In this document: positions 15,781 to 16,707 of the stretch, in pieces | Position numbering within the stretch: the stretch's first letter is position 1 | Layout of the letters: each line of letters begins with the position of its first letter | Source of the DNA: Neisseriaceae bacterium | GTDB lineage: Bacteria; Pseudomonadota; Gammaproteobacteria; Burkholderiales; UBA11063 | Direction: 5' to 3' | Length of the DNA stretch: 16,707 nt | Assembly (NCBI GenBank): GCA_947441745.1 | Contig: CANEUJ010000022.1 | Coordinates: 1-16,707, forward strand | Notes under the pieces: model-generated | The model's database searches: none | Told to the model about the DNA's origin: nothing | Seen by the model: only the letters and a program-made list of their open reading frames with translations | Translations under genes and position numbers: made by a program

Positions 15781-15859
15781 TTAAGCAAGAATTTTGAATC
15801 AACCAACTTGTTCTGGAATTTGTAGGGCATATGGCATGGATCCTCGATTCACATTTAGA

Positions 15860-15883
15860 CAGCATTGTATTTTTGTTGAGGAT
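15860..15883 (+). repeat. Degenerate 24-bp direct repeat, right copy
   Basis: Second copy of the 14952-14975 sequence, differing by four transitions. A GCATGGATCC word just upstream (15833-15842) is close to the reverse complement of the GGAATCCATGC word in the left element, suggesting that both gaps hold decayed members of the same repeat family. Confidence 0.5.
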
Positions 15884-15938
15884 TGTAAGGCATCAAAATG
15901 ATTACGTTATTTCATATTGGGCTTGTAAAAATAATTGT

Positions 15939-16019
15939 ACTTATAAATGGTGAATTGCAGCTTAAGCTATAGGCTTATAAGTTGGTGTGATTAATTCATC
16001 TTGTGGCGGTTACCATTTA
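15939..16019. repeat. Nested inverted repeats upstream of the KAP gene
   Basis: ACTTATAA 15939-15946 pairs with TTATAAGT 15975-15982 around the perfect 10-base palindrome AGCTTAAGCT (15959-15968); TAAATGGT 15944-15951 can alternatively pair with ACCATTTA 16012-16019. This could be a structured RNA leader, an operator region or a repeat remnant. Nothing else is seen in 15781-16051. Confidence 0.4.
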
Positions 16020-16051
16020 ACTTGTTAAAACAAAATTGAAAGATGCTTGAT

Positions 16052-16707
16052 ATGGATAATATTAATGAAAATAGTGAATCTAAAGCTATCGCAGGAAATG
16101 TTTTTGATAAATTAAAATTTTTTTTAAACAATGATACTAATAAAAAAGCTAATAATAGTAACATAGTGCATACAGATGATTATACAGAAAACGATAAAAT
16201 TATTGCTGTTATTGGATCATGGGGTACTGGAAAAACCACCATCAAAAATTTGTTAAAAAATAACCTTGATCAAAATCGAAAGAATATAATCATTGCAACC
16301 TATAATGCATTACAATTTGAAGAAAAAAGTCAAGTTACTTCAGAATTATATAATGAAATTGCAAAATCATTTAGCTTTAAGTTATGGGACATAAAATCTT
16401 GGAATTATAATTGTATTAAAACAAAATTTAGAGCCATTGCACAATTAAAAAAAGAGAGTACGGCTCAGTTAGTTTCTACATCACAAATTTGGTCTATTTT
16501 TATAATTGGATTTGCAACATTTATAGTGAGTAAAGTTAATAAATTACCCTGGTTAAATGACTTATTGTTTAGTCGGGGAATTATCCCAATTCAGAATGCA
16601 GTTTTGGGAAATAAATTATTATGCAGTTTGATAATATTAGGGCTAATATTTTTGAATCGACATTGGCTACTTGGTTTAATTGCGGGGATGTTACCAAGAA
16701 AATCACA
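16052..16707 (+). CDS. KAP-family P-loop NTPase (3' truncated by window edge)
   Basis: The frame is open from the ATG at 16052 to the window end: 218 residues visible. Walker A is GSWGTGKTT (55-63). TYNALQFE (83-90) corresponds to the KAP-family pattern near FNAWxYE. Two hydrophobic segments follow (about 146-162 and 188-212), fitting KAP proteins where a membrane hairpin is inserted between Walker A and Walker B; Walker B would lie beyond the window. The first 45 residues are polar and probably disordered. The ribosome site (GAAAG, about 10 bases upstream) is weak. KAP ATPases of bacteria are often found on mobile DNA and in defence islands; a defence role here is inferred from the family and the toxin-antitoxin neighbour. 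Confidence 0.8.
   Translation, partial: MDNINENSESKAIAGNVFDKLKFFLNNDTNKKANNSNIVHTDDYTENDKIIAVIGSWGTGKTTIKNLLKNNLDQNRKNIIIATYNALQFEEKSQVTSELYNEIAKSFSFKLWDIKSWNYNCIKTKFRAIAQLKKESTAQLVSTSQIWSIFIIGFATFIVSKVNKLPWLNDLLFSRGIIPIQNAVLGNKLLCSLIILGLIFLNRHWLLGLIAGMLPRKS

Overview
The window looks like a chromosomal segment from an AT-rich proteobacterium. A malic enzyme of the MaeB type with its C-terminal phosphotransacetylase-like domain, RuvC, FeoA/FeoB behind a Fur box and type III pantothenate kinase (CoaX) fit a low-GC beta- or gammaproteobacterium. The sequence alone does not settle genus or family. Most of the window is ordinary housekeeping and metabolic gene content; the right half carries accessory modules.

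Layout: (1) 3-458, the 3' end of an unrecognised gene, followed by three hairpins, two of them good terminators. (2) 686-3085, an iron-uptake operon feoA-feoB plus a small Cys-rich membrane protein, driven by a promoter whose spacer is filled by a Fur box. (3) 3112-8761 on the minus strand, an operon of maeB followed by a 1111-residue four-part fusion: E1 alpha, E1 beta, a lipoyl domain and a FabH-type ketoacyl-ACP synthase III. No E2 acyltransferase or E3 domain is present in the protein. (4) ruvC at 8966-9448. (5) 9449-11421, a compact insert between two perfect 22-bp direct repeats, carrying a 50-bp palindrome, a promoter and a two-gene OLD-like ATPase/TOPRIM pair that looks like an anti-phage system. 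One repeat is the exact 3' end of ruvC; the other lies inside the 3' end of the convergent SIS-domain gene. (6) 11397-14881 on the minus strand, an operon of an MFS transporter, coaX and a GKRP/MurQ-like two-SIS protein. (7) 14933-16707, an accessory stretch with degenerate repeats, a BrnT-like toxin/CopG-type antitoxin pair with a palindromic operator in its promoter, and the start of a KAP-family membrane P-loop NTPase that runs off the window.

How the parts may work together: MaeB makes pyruvate and NADPH. The fusion next to it would decarboxylate a 2-oxo acid on thiamine diphosphate, load the acyl group on its own lipoyl arm, and could pass it to its own KAS III active site to start a fatty acid or related chain. 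This direct hand-off is an inference. The ATPase/TOPRIM insert, the toxin-antitoxin pair and the KAP NTPase suggest that 9449-11421 and 15138-16707 are places where defence or accessory genes enter this chromosome. No tRNA, rRNA, CRISPR array or transposase was seen, and no gene-free stretch exceeds 300 bases.
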